From Salsipaludibacter sp963735045 (GTDB taxonomy: Bacteria; Actinomycetota; Nitriliruptoria; Nitriliruptorales; Nitriliruptoraceae), in assembly GCA_963735045.1 (NCBI GenBank), contig CAVTIZ010000003.1, positions 1,922,001-1,986,000 on the forward strand: a DNA stretch of 64,000 nt, given 5' to 3'. This document shows positions 1-8,726 of this stretch, in pieces; position 1 is the stretch's first letter; every line of letters starts with the position of its first letter. The notes beneath the pieces are model-generated. The model did not search any database, had not been told where the DNA came from, and worked only from the letters and a program-made list of their open reading frames with translations. Both the position numbers and the translations under genes were made by a program.

Positions 1-987
1 ACCGCCGAGCAGGTCAACACCTACTGGGACGTTGCCCGTGCCGAGAAGCTCGACGCGGTCATCACGATCACCAACGACATCGCCCCGGCGCCGAGCGTCC
101 ATCCCGTCGACGGCCTGCGTGTCCAGTCGAACTCGCCGGTGCAGGTCCACCACCTGTCGTGGACCCAGTTGCTCACCACGGCGGTCGCGCTCAAACAACA
201 CAAGGGCGTGTCCGACCCCGAGCAGGCCTGGATCCTGGACGAGCTCATTCGCTACCTCGAACACCCGGCCTCCGGCGCACTGCAGTTCGACGACATGGGG
301 CCGAACTGGGTCAGCCTCCGCTCCGACGCACGCGACGACCGGCTCACCAACAAGGACGAGGGCCCGGACGATATCGCCCAGCGCTGGGACCAGCTGTTGC
401 GCTTCATCGCCTTGACGCTTGGTGCGGAGATCGGCGAGGACGTCCAACAGGTGATCCCTCGGAAGCACTCCAAGAACCCGAAGCTGCGCCACGACACCCT
501 GGTCGCGATGCTGTGCGACGACAACCGCCTCGAAGGCGTGCTGCGGATCCCGAACACCGCTGGTGACATCGACATCGTGTGCGACCTGCGAGCCGCCAAG
601 CTGACGGCGTCGGTCCAGCTCGACCTCCCCGATGATCGTGGTGGCAAGGCGCGCGGCACGTGGCTCGGCACGCAGTTGCCCGATGCCGCGGGTGACGTCT
701 GGATCGAGGCCTACGAGCGCAACGGGCGGACGGCGACCACCTGCTCGCTCTCCTCGTTGCGCGAGGACCGGACGGCGTTGTGGACCAAGGACCGACCGGA
801 GCCCGCGAGGGCGGTGATCAACTGGTCCAGGGAGATGGGTCAGAACCGCCGGTCGGGCGGCAAGAACCCCTCCTTCGCCGAGTCCGTCAAGGCCTTGGTC
901 GAGGACTTCTACCGCGATGTCGTCCAGACCATCACACCCTGGCAGCCCAAGCCCTCGCGTCTCCCGGATCCACCAGTCCTGACCTGA
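1..987 (+). CDS. Conserved actinobacterial protein, 5' end missing (stress-response-protein-like)
   Basis: The frame is open from the first base of the window, so the start lies upstream; the first ATG inside it (139) is not a credible start because similarity-like sequence precedes it. The visible part reads as a soluble protein. It opens with a segment of the type DAVITITNDIAP, then a stretch with HLSWTQLL, then YLEHPASGALQFDDMGP. As I recall, this pattern is typical of long actinobacterial proteins often named stress response protein, whose N-terminal half may have a nuclease-like fold; that is memory of the family, not something shown here. There is no signal peptide or membrane segment in the visible 328 residues. 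The function is unknown. The stop codon lies inside a tandem repeat. Confidence 0.7.
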   Translation, partial: TAEQVNTYWDVARAEKLDAVITITNDIAPAPSVHPVDGLRVQSNSPVQVHHLSWTQLLTTAVALKQHKGVSDPEQAWILDELIRYLEHPASGALQFDDMGPNWVSLRSDARDDRLTNKDEGPDDIAQRWDQLLRFIALTLGAEIGEDVQQVIPRKHSKNPKLRHDTLVAMLCDDNRLEGVLRIPNTAGDIDIVCDLRAAKLTASVQLDLPDDRGGKARGTWLGTQLPDAAGDVWIEAYERNGRTATTCSLSSLREDRTALWTKDRPEPARAVINWSREMGQNRRSGGKNPSFAESVKALVEDFYRDVVQTITPWQPKPSRLPDPPVLT

Positions 988-1030
988 ACAGCACCAGGCC
1001 TGAACAGCACCAGGCCCGAACAGCACCGGG
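983..1030. repeat. Three tandem 16-bp repeats across the stop codon
   Basis: Three adjacent copies of CCTGAACAGCACCAGG are seen at 983-998, 999-1014 and 1015-1030; the third has two changes (CCCGAACAGCACCGGG). The first copy overlaps the TGA of the upstream gene. Across the copy junction GGCCTG (997-1002) and CAGGCC (1011-1016) form a perfect 6-bp stem around an 8-nt loop, so the array could also act as a weak terminator. Confidence 0.85.
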
Positions 1031-1232
1031 GCCAGAGGTCGACCGGCATGGCTGGGCCCACCTTGCGTCTGGGTGACGGTCCCGAGCGCGAGTGGACCGG
1101 GCTGCCCGCACTGGCACCACGTTGGCCCCGCGCTGTTTACACCGGTGAGCAGCGGGACCTAGAGTTCGGAACCTGCTCGCTGGGTGCGACCCATCCCGGA
1201 CACCGCACGGCCCGGACGAGCGGGAGTCGGTC

Positions 1233-4200
1233 ATGGGGCGACGGCTGGCAGCGCGACGGGGACAAAACGACCCGGTGCCACGTCTCCAGGCGGTGATGGA
1301 ACGACGAGCGACCCGGATCGCCGGGCGACTGCTCGCACCGGTCGTCTCGACGGTCGGGCTGGGGGCGATGCTGGCCGCCACCCAGCTGCGTTTCGGGGGC
1401 GAGGACCCGTTGGCGCCCGCCGGGGACTTCGACAACTGGCACCACCGCGGCATCGCCAACCAGGCGGCCGTGGACTCCGGGTGGTCCGCCGGCGCGGCCA
1501 GCGAGATGTCGTGGCACGCCGACTTCGTCGACTCCTACCTCTACAACCCGCTGTGGTGGGTCCAGGGCGGGCTGTCGCGCATCAAGACGGCGCTGTCGCT
1601 GGCACCGGCGCTCACCAACGTCCACTTCGACGACCTGTCGTCGGTGGCCCAGGTCACCACGATGTGGCGCCGCTACCTGTCGGGCGCGATCACCGGCGTG
1701 CTGCACGCCGCCACCTTGCCGACCGAGGCCGAGCAGGTCGCCGCGGCCCGTCACGTCGTCGGGGTGGCCCTGCACGCCACCGCCGACTTCTACTCCCACT
1801 CCAACTGGGTGGACGATCCGGCCCGGCGTCGGGTGACCTGGAGTGACCACTCCCCCCACGAACAGGCCCGGCTGGCGCTGTTCACCGGCACCTACGAACA
1901 CGACGAGCACACCGGCATCGCCCACCACGGCAAGTACTCGCTGGGCTGCACCCTGATGGAGCCGATCGCGGGGACGATGGACATCGTGTGCCACGCCGCG
2001 TCGCCGTTCTCCAACACCGGGATCTGCCAGACGTGGCGGTCGTGCTCGGACTCCGTGCCCGTCGGGTCCTTCGAGGTGCTGGGCGTGCCGATCCCCGGCG
2101 GGTTCGTCCACCTCGACCCGCCCGGGATCAACCTCGACAGCACCTGGCTGGCCCGCATCGGTGCCCAGGTCCGCGGGTTCTCCGCCGACGACGGACCGGC
2201 GCTGTTCGCCGCCGCGAAGGCACTGGCGGTGCGCGAGTGCGCGGCGATGCTGGCCACCATCGGCGCGACCGTGGAGCGGGCCGGCCACGGCGACTTCTGG
2301 GCGAAGGTGCGCACCAACCCGGCGGCGGCCCAGTCGGTGTGGCACGACCAGTACGAGGACTTCCACCGCCAGGGGCTGCACTTCGTCGGCACCGGCACCT
2401 ATCCCCCGGCGCCGTCGACCCCGGTGGCCGAGTGGTTCCTGCGGCTGCGGATCGTGACCGCCGACACCTTCGGGGCCGGCACCGACGCCGACATCTTCGC
2501 CCGCACCCCCTACGGCGAGGTCCTGCTGGACACGATGGCCGGACGCAACCCGCTGATCGCCTACAACGACTTCGAGGCCGGCGACGACCAGGTGTTCCAC
2601 GTCGGGCCGTTCCCGGACTTCCCGTCCGAGCTGCGGCTGCGCAACGACTCGGCCGGGGTCGGCGAGGTGTTCCTCGCGCTCGGCCAGGCGTTCGTGGCCG
2701 CGCTGTCCGGCGCCGTCGAACTGGTCGAGGACTTCTTCCTGTCGATCATCGGTGGCCACGCCGACCACGTGGCCACCACCCGCCGGGTGTGGACGCCGTC
2801 ACAGTTGGCGGCCATCGGGAGCACGGCGACGTCGTTCACGGTCCGCCTGGACGGGGGCGGCGAGGGCATCTACGACGTGCAGGGCACGATCCGCCGGACT
2901 CGCCGCAGCGTGGCGATGGGGCGGCCGGTGTCCAGCTACGAGGTGCACCTGGTCCGGCTGCGCTGCATCAAGGAGTCCGACTGGGACCGCGGGTCCAACA
3001 GCGACGAGCCGTTCCTGTTCGCGATGCTGGTCAACCAGGCGTCGCGGACGATGACCCGCGAACAGTTCGGCCCGTACAGCGACGTCGACACGGGCGAGTC
3101 CCGGACGCTGGACCGCCGCCTGACCGCGACCGACGTGCCCGACGGGATCGGGTACGTGACGCTGCCACTGCAGGTGATGGAGAGCGACGACGAGGGCTCC
3201 GGGCGTCGTCGCGACGCCTTCAACGCGTTCAGCAAGGCATTCATGGACGAGACGGAGGAGGCCCGGGAGGGCTTCATCTCGGCCCTTGGCCGCTCGATGG
3301 GGGCCGACTGGGAGGTTGCGAGCCTGCAGGTGCACGCCTACCGGACCGGGGTCGACGAGGTCGCGTTCGGGCAGGTGCTCGCACCGGTGCGGCCGGGCGT
3401 GATCGCCGGGGACACGTCGCGGACGTTCGCGCTGGACCGCGGCGGGGTGCGCAACGTGCCGATCGTGCGGCCGGGTGTGGCGGGCGTCGCCGGTCCGACC
3501 GCGGGCCAGCCGGGACGGCGCACCGACCTGGACGGGTCCGGGGCGTCGGACGTGCTGGTGAGCAGTCCATGGGGCCTGGGCTACCTGTCGCTGACGTCGA
3601 GCGGCATGACCGCGCCGGCGATGGCGGCGAACGGGACCCGGTTCGATGGGTGGCTGCTGAACACCCACGACAACCGCTTCGGGCCGATCGCCGACGTGAA
3701 CGGTGACGGTCGCGACGAGGTGGTGGTGACCAGCCCGTGGGGCCTGGGGATCCTGGGCGCGAACGGCACCGGTTTCCGTGGCGTGATGCTGTCGGCGAAC
3801 GGGACCCGCTTCGGTGGGTGGCTGTTGAACACCGCCGACAACCGCGTGGGTCCGGTGGCCGACGTCAACGGCGACGGTCGTGACGAGGTGGTGGTCACGA
3901 GCCCGTGGGGGCTCGGGATCCTGCGGTTCACCGGCTCGACGCTGGAGCCGGTCATGATGGCCCCCAACGGCACCCGCTTCGGGGGCTGGCTGCTGGGGAC
4001 CGACGTGAACGTGCTGGGCCCGGTCGGCGACTTCGACGGAGACGGCCGGGAGGAGGTCGTGATCTCCAGTGGGTGGGGCATGGCCATCCTGCGTTGGGAC
4101 GGGTCGAACCTCGTGCCGATCATGATGGCCGCGAACGGGACCAGGTTCGGCGGGTGGTTGCTCAACACCGGTGACAACCGGTTCGGCCCGGTCGGTGACC

Positions 4201-4691
4201 TCAACGGTGATGGGCGTGACGAGCTGGTGATCTCGAGCCCGTGGGGCATGGGGATCCTGCGCTTCACCGGGTCGACGTTGGAGCCGGTGATGATGGCACC
4301 CAACGGGACCCGGTTCGGTGGCTGGCTGTTGAACACCGCCGACAACCACCTGCGGGCGGCGGCGAGGTTCGGACGTGGCCAGGACGACCTGTTCGTCACC
4401 AGCCCGTGGGGCATCGGCGTACTGGGCCTGTCGGGCGGGTCGCTGACGTCGCAGGCGATGACGGCCAACGGCACCCGGATCGACGGGTGGATCATCGACA
4501 CCAACGCCAACCAGTTCGTGCAGTTCAACCCCCTGGGCGGCGACGGCTCCGCCGACGTGCTGCTGACCAGCGGCTGGGGCCTCGGCGTGCTCCGGCCTCG
4601 CGGTTCGACCTTCCGCGTCCCGTTCCTGGCCGGCAACGGCACCCGCTTCGGCGGCTGGCTCCTCAACACCGCCGACAACACGTTCGGCTAG
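1233..4691 (+). CDS. Exported Het-C/zinc-phospholipase-like protein with C-terminal FG-GAP repeats
   Basis: This 1152-residue protein has a GGGAG ribosome-binding site 8 bp before the chosen ATG. Residues about 27-48 form a hydrophobic export signal or anchor. The N-terminal third has the hallmark of the Het-C/zinc-dependent phospholipase C superfamily: WHADFVDSYLYNPLWW, then, near residue 178, VALHATADFYSHSNWVDD, where the His and Asp residues are likely metal ligands. Residues about 500-760 are not recognised. From residue about 765 to the end it is a beta-propeller-like array of 56-residue FG-GAP units carrying the calcium-binding pattern DVNGDGRDE. The last unit stops midway, just after NTADNTFG, where the convergent gene begins. 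A secreted or surface enzyme or adhesin acting on lipid or cell surfaces is an inference; no substrate can be named. Confidence 0.72.
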   Translation: MGRRLAARRGQNDPVPRLQAVMERRATRIAGRLLAPVVSTVGLGAMLAATQLRFGGEDPLAPAGDFDNWHHRGIANQAAVDSGWSAGAASEMSWHADFVDSYLYNPLWWVQGGLSRIKTALSLAPALTNVHFDDLSSVAQVTTMWRRYLSGAITGVLHAATLPTEAEQVAAARHVVGVALHATADFYSHSNWVDDPARRRVTWSDHSPHEQARLALFTGTYEHDEHTGIAHHGKYSLGCTLMEPIAGTMDIVCHAASPFSNTGICQTWRSCSDSVPVGSFEVLGVPIPGGFVHLDPPGINLDSTWLARIGAQVRGFSADDGPALFAAAKALAVRECAAMLATIGATVERAGHGDFWAKVRTNPAAAQSVWHDQYEDFHRQGLHFVGTGTYPPAPSTPVAEWFLRLRIVTADTFGAGTDADIFARTPYGEVLLDTMAGRNPLIAYNDFEAGDDQVFHVGPFPDFPSELRLRNDSAGVGEVFLALGQAFVAALSGAVELVEDFFLSIIGGHADHVATTRRVWTPSQLAAIGSTATSFTVRLDGGGEGIYDVQGTIRRTRRSVAMGRPVSSYEVHLVRLRCIKESDWDRGSNSDEPFLFAMLVNQASRTMTREQFGPYSDVDTGESRTLDRRLTATDVPDGIGYVTLPLQVMESDDEGSGRRRDAFNAFSKAFMDETEEAREGFISALGRSMGADWEVASLQVHAYRTGVDEVAFGQVLAPVRPGVIAGDTSRTFALDRGGVRNVPIVRPGVAGVAGPTAGQPGRRTDLDGSGASDVLVSSPWGLGYLSLTSSGMTAPAMAANGTRFDGWLLNTHDNRFGPIADVNGDGRDEVVVTSPWGLGILGANGTGFRGVMLSANGTRFGGWLLNTADNRVGPVADVNGDGRDEVVVTSPWGLGILRFTGSTLEPVMMAPNGTRFGGWLLGTDVNVLGPVGDFDGDGREEVVISSGWGMAILRWDGSNLVPIMMAANGTRFGGWLLNTGDNRFGPVGDLNGDGRDELVISSPWGMGILRFTGSTLEPVMMAPNGTRFGGWLLNTADNHLRAAARFGRGQDDLFVTSPWGIGVLGLSGGSLTSQAMTANGTRIDGWIIDTNANQFVQFNPLGGDGSADVLLTSGWGLGVLRPRGSTFRVPFLAGNGTRFGGWLLNTADNTFG
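3630..4691 (+). repeat. Seven near-identical 168-bp coding repeats (56 aa)
   Basis: Units begin at the Asn of the NGTRFGGWLLNT motif. The first starts at 3630 and the next at 3798, a spacing of 168 bp. Seven NGTR motifs occur; five read NGTRFGGW and two are variants (NGTRFDGW, NGTRIDGW). Most units carry a D-x-N/D-G-D-G calcium loop and a SPWGLGIL strand. The high nucleotide identity between units suggests recent expansion or homogenisation by recombination. Confidence 0.85.
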
Positions 4692-5353
4692 CACGACGGG
4701 TCGGGCGCATCCCATCGAAGGTAGGTGAGGACGGCGAGGACTCGGCGGTTGGACGACGGGTCGGCCTGGAGGTCGCAGCTTCTGGAAGATCGCTGGGTGT
4801 GCGCCTCGACCGTGCGCGGGGTGATGAACAACTCCGACGCGATCGTGGCGTTCGAGCGGCCTTCTGCCACCAGTGCCAGGACCTCCCGTTCCCGACGTGA
4901 CAGCGTCCCGAGCACGTCCGGTCGACGTCGGCGACCCAACATCTGGGCGACGATGGTGGGGTCGATCACGCACTCTCCTGCGCTGATTCGGCGTAGGGCG
5001 TCCTCCAGGAGGGCAACGTCGAAGACACGCTCCTTGAGCAGGTAGCCGACGTGTCCCGGGTGCTCGTCGATCAGGCGCAGCGCGTAGGACGGTTCGACGT
5101 AGTGGGAGAGCACGAGCACCGAGACGCGTGGATGCTCGGCCCGGATCCTCCTCGCGGCGACGATGCCTTCGTCGGTCTGGGTCGGCGGCATCCGGATGTC
5201 GGTGATGACGGCGTCCGGACTCGTCGTCGTCACCCGACCGAGCAACCCCTGCAGATCCTCGGCCTCACCCACTACCTCGTGCCCGGCCCGCACGAGGAGG
5301 CTGGCGATGCCGACCCGGGTCAGCATCAGGTCCTCGGCGATCACCAAACGCAC
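4688..5353 (-). CDS. NarL/LuxR-family response regulator
   Basis: A GTG start at 5353 is chosen because it follows a GGAG site and gives a receiver domain starting RLVIAEDLML; it overlaps the kinase stop by 13 bp. The 221-residue protein has an N-terminal receiver domain (acidic pocket ED, phospho-acceptor Asp in DAVITDIRMP, conserved Lys in YLLKERV) and a C-terminal LuxR helix-turn-helix (LSRREREVLALVAEGRSNATIA). It is the output partner of the adjacent kinase. In the recognition region, residues after EAHTQ read out of frame for about five codons and then return: a missing base near 4791 and an extra one near 4776 would restore IFQKL. This looks like a pair of compensating indels. Target genes are unknown; the flanking exported proteins are candidates. 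Confidence 0.85.
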   Translation of the reverse strand: MRLVIAEDLMLTRVGIASLLVRAGHEVVGEAEDLQGLLGRVTTTSPDAVITDIRMPPTQTDEGIVAARRIRAEHPRVSVLVLSHYVEPSYALRLIDEHPGHVGYLLKERVFDVALLEDALRRISAGECVIDPTIVAQMLGRRRRPDVLGTLSRREREVLALVAEGRSNATIASELFITPRTVEAHTQRSSRSCDLQADPSSNRRVLAVLTYLRWDAPDPSC

Positions 5354-7104
5354 GGGAGCTCCGCCCTCAGCAGGTACTCGGTCGTGTCGAGCCGGCCACC
5401 CTGTGCACCGACTCGGTCGGCAAGGTGGACGAATGGGCCGGCCCCTGCTCCACGCGCTTCCACGACGATGTGATTGTGGTGTTCGAACAGCCGCAGGCCA
5501 AGGTGGTCGCCGCCTCGTCGATGGGCGTTCTCCACGGCCTCGGTTGCCAGCACCGAAGATCGTGCGCTCCACCGCGGCGGGCGGGCGAGCCTCGATGGCC
5601 GCATCGAGGTCCACGACGAGTGGCGCTCGTTCGGCGAGGGTTCGCAGGGCGTCCACGACGCCAGATTCCACCAGGACCATCGGGTAGATGCCGTTCGCGA
5701 CCTCTCGGAGGTCGCGGAGCGCGGCGGAGGTCGCGGCCACCGCCGTGGCCGCCGTGGCTGCCAGGTCGTCGTTCTCGGCCAGGGCCAGGTTGCCCTGCGT
5801 TCCGAGCACCTCGGCGTGAAGCGTCAGCAGGGACTGCTGCGCACCATCGTGGAGGTTGCGCTCCAGTCGCCGCCGCTCGTGGTCCCCGGCCTCGACGAGT
5901 CGCTGCCGCGACTCCCGAAGCCTGCGGACCTGGAGCAGCAACTGGGCCTGGAGGCGTTCGTTGTCGACGGCCAGCCGCGCGGTGGAACCGATCTGGTCCT
6001 GCCAGTCGGTGGGGTCACCGACCATGGCGTCGTGGGTGATGACGGCGATCTCGTGACCGTCGCGCACGATCGAGGTCGCCGATCGCCCTGCTCGGTGCGG
6101 TGGCAGGTCCACCGGGTGACCGTCGGCGTCGATGTGGATGCCTCGTCGTCAAGTGGGTACACGATTCGCAGGGTGTCGTCGCCGGTCGCGCGGGCAAGGA
6201 TCTCGGCCAGGGATCGCGAGGCGCACACCTCGTCCAGGTCCGTGGCCAGCGTTGCCATGGCCAGCCGCGCCCGCTGGGTCCGCCGGCAGGCTGCCGTCAC
6301 GCCGACCGCGAGCCCCAGGGTGCGGGCCGCGAGGACGAGGTATGTCGTCGTCCCGACGGGATCGAGGGCCTGGACGTTCGCTCCGACGAGCATGCGCGAC
6401 GACTGGACCACGAGCGCCAGCGCGATCACCGTCGCCGGTGCGGCACGGGCAGCAACGTCCGCCTCGCGATCCCACGCAGACCCGCGAGTGATCGCGCGCA
6501 GGCAAGGGTCGTGGCGAGTCCGACGAGGGCCGTCACCACCGTCCACGTGGCGGACAGCCCCTCGGCGACCTCCGGTCGTGCGCTCACCAGCAACACGTTG
6601 CCACTGCACATGCTCCAGCACGACAGGTCGAGGAGCGGGTCGTACACGGCCAGCCGGCCGACGACGAGTCCTGCGGCAAGCAGGTACATCGCGACCAGGA
6701 CCGAACGTGGGACGTACCCGCCGAGCCGCAGCGAGACGAGGGTGGGCGAACGCCGGGACGAACATCGGCGCAAGCAGCAGGCCGAGGGTGCGGGCCACGG
6801 CCGGGGCGTCGTCCCACCCGATCCAGTTCGGGGCCGCCCACGTGATCGCGAGCAGGCCGACGACGCCGCGGAGTGTGCGATCGTCTGGCCGCACGATCGA
6901 GGCCGCGAGCGTGGCGACCACGAGCCCCACGATCGCCAGCGAATCCGCCACGAGCGCTTCCCGCGAGACCACGGCATGGGTGGTGAACCTCAGGTCGGCG
7001 CGCGGGACGATCCACAACGTGGCCAGTCCGACCAGGACGCCAGCCGTCGGCACCACCGCACCGGCGGTGCGACCCCGCCATCCATGTCCCGCAGCGTCGT
7101 CCAT
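5341..7104 (-). CDS. Membrane histidine kinase of the NarL type, frame broken four times
   Basis: The coding potential runs from ATG 7104 (MDDAAG) to the TGA at 5341 but uses three frames. An N-terminal set of hydrophobic helices continues after a +1 shift near 6741, shifts back (-1) near 6432-6470, shifts -1 again near 6137 and +1 near 5558. Every segment stays recognisable: membrane domain, linker YPLDDEAS, the HisKA_3 box ERRRLERNLHDGAQQSLL with its phospho-acceptor His, and an HATPase segment with VLATEAVENAHRRGG. The net shift is zero, giving about 587 residues. Conservation on both sides of each break argues for sequence errors over decay, though a pseudogene cannot be excluded. It pairs with the overlapping response regulator downstream. 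Confidence 0.75.
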
Positions 7105-7205
7105 GCTCGAGTGTCGCACACCGGCAACGCCCAGGGTTGCCGCAATGCAGCCACCTCCGGGGCGCGGCACCCTGAACCGATAGCCCGGGGCCGGGAGGTC
7201 ACCAG

Positions 7206-8699
7206 ATGGATCGGATGTGTCGCCGGCTGGCCGTCCTCGTGCTCCTGTCGTTCGTGGTCGCCTGCACCGACGTCGGGGCGGGCCGCGAACGAGTCGTCGA
7301 CAAGGCTGGCGGCGAGGTCGCCCCGACGACACTGCTCATCGGCACCGACGACCAGCCGGGTTTCCCGAGTGCCGCCCAGATCGAGCACCTTGCGGGCGAG
7401 GTGACGCGTCGGTCGGGCGGTGACCTCGTGATCGAACCCGTCTGGAAGGCGGCTGGTCACGACATCCCCGATTGGGACCAGGAAGTCGCGAGGCTGGTCG
7501 TTGCGGGCGACCTGGACATGGGCATGGTTCCTGCGAGGGCCTGGGCCACCGAGGGCGTCACCTCGCTGCGCGCGCTGCACGCCCCCTTCCTCGTCACGAC
7601 CGACGAACTCGTCGCCCGGATCGTGACCACGGAACTGGGAGCGCGGATGCTTGCGGGTCTGCAGGGCACGGGCGTCCGCGGTCTCGCGCTGGTGCCCGAG
7701 GGCATGCGCCACATCTTCCTCTTCGGTGAGCCCCCGCAGCGCCTGACCGAGCTGGGTGGGCGGATCGTCCGGGTTCCGCGATCGGAGACCGCGTTCGCCA
7801 CGTTCGAGGCCCTTGGCGGCCGGCCCGACGACCTCGCCGGCGCCGACGCCTTCCCGCGCGGAATCGAGGACGGCTCGGTGATCGCGGCCGAGTCGTCCTA
7901 TGCCCTGGCCGGACACCTCCCGGCGCCCACGACGGCCGTCGGTGATGTTGCCGTGTTCCCGAAGGTCAACTCGCTGGTGGTCAACGACGAGGCCTTCGAT
8001 GCCCTGACCGACGCACAGCAGGACGCACTGGAGGCCTCGGCGCGGTCCCTGGTGGCCTGGTCGGTCGAGGACGTCGCCGACGACGACGAACTGGCCGAGC
8101 AGTACTGCGACGACGGGGGGCGCATCATCGCCGTCAGCGCCGACATGGCCCGACTTCGACAGGCCGTCGAGCCGGTCTACGACACGCTCCGGGACGATCC
8201 CACGACAGCCCGACTCCTGGACGAGATCGAGTCCCTCGGGGCCCGGATGCCACCACCGGCAACCCTGACCTGCACGTCCGTGCTCGCCGAGGTCACGACC
8301 GGTCCCACCGGGTCCGAATCGACCGATGACCTCGGAGCGCTCGACGGCGTCTATCGCTACGAGGTGACGGAGCAACACCTCCTGTCGTACGGCGTGCCGG
8401 CGGCGCAGGCCGAGCAGGAGGCGGGTGTGCACACCGTCACCCTCGACGGCGGCACGTTCGTGGACGAGTGGAACACCCGGGACGAGGAGGGTGCGTGCGC
8501 GGGGACCTACACCGTCCGGGCGACCCGGGCGACCTTCACCTGGTCCAGTGGCTGCTACGGGGACTGGACGATGGTCTACAGCCGCTCGGACACCGGACTG
8601 CACTGGCGTGACGTCCAGTCCCTCCCGCCGCACGACGACCCGGCCTCCCAGGCCGTCAACGTGGCCCTCAACAGCGTCCCCTGGGTCCGGGTGGACTGA
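7206..8699 (+). CDS. TRAP-type (DctP-like) substrate-binding lipoprotein with extra C-terminal domain
   Basis: The 497-residue product starts at an ATG preceded by GGGAGG. It begins with a lipoprotein signal ending in the lipobox VVAC (Cys20). Residues about 40-350 resemble the DctP/TRAP solute-binding fold, with features such as HAPFLV, GMVPARAW and GGRIVRVPRSE. Residues about 370-497 form an additional domain rich in beta strands (TVTLDGGTFVDEW, FTWSSGCYG). No DctQ or DctM membrane subunit is nearby, so it is unlikely to be a simple transporter part. It is flanked by two histidine kinases, so a role as an extracellular ligand sensor feeding them is plausible but inferred. Confidence 0.8.
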   Translation: MDRMCRRLAVLVLLSFVVACTDVGAGRERVVDKAGGEVAPTTLLIGTDDQPGFPSAAQIEHLAGEVTRRSGGDLVIEPVWKAAGHDIPDWDQEVARLVVAGDLDMGMVPARAWATEGVTSLRALHAPFLVTTDELVARIVTTELGARMLAGLQGTGVRGLALVPEGMRHIFLFGEPPQRLTELGGRIVRVPRSETAFATFEALGGRPDDLAGADAFPRGIEDGSVIAAESSYALAGHLPAPTTAVGDVAVFPKVNSLVVNDEAFDALTDAQQDALEASARSLVAWSVEDVADDDELAEQYCDDGGRIIAVSADMARLRQAVEPVYDTLRDDPTTARLLDEIESLGARMPPPATLTCTSVLAEVTTGPTGSESTDDLGALDGVYRYEVTEQHLLSYGVPAAQAEQEAGVHTVTLDGGTFVDEWNTRDEEGACAGTYTVRATRATFTWSSGCYGDWTMVYSRSDTGLHWRDVQSLPPHDDPASQAVNVALNSVPWVRVD

Positions 8700-8700
8700 G

Positions 8701-8716
8701 GCCCGCCCCTGCGGGC
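8701..8716. terminator. Hairpin between convergent genes
   Basis: GCCCGC, loop CCCT, GCGGGC: a perfect 6-bp GC stem 2 bp after the binding-protein stop. There is no T-tract. It may serve both convergent genes, although the frame-corrected kinase would end inside or beyond it. Confidence 0.4.
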
Positions 8717-8726
8717 AACGCCACGG

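Noticed and set aside
1137..2768. Long minus-strand open frames opposite the Het-C/FG-GAP gene and other real genes
   Set aside because: In this very GC-rich DNA long shadow frames are expected; these have repetitive Arg/Gly/Pro-rich translations and no motifs.
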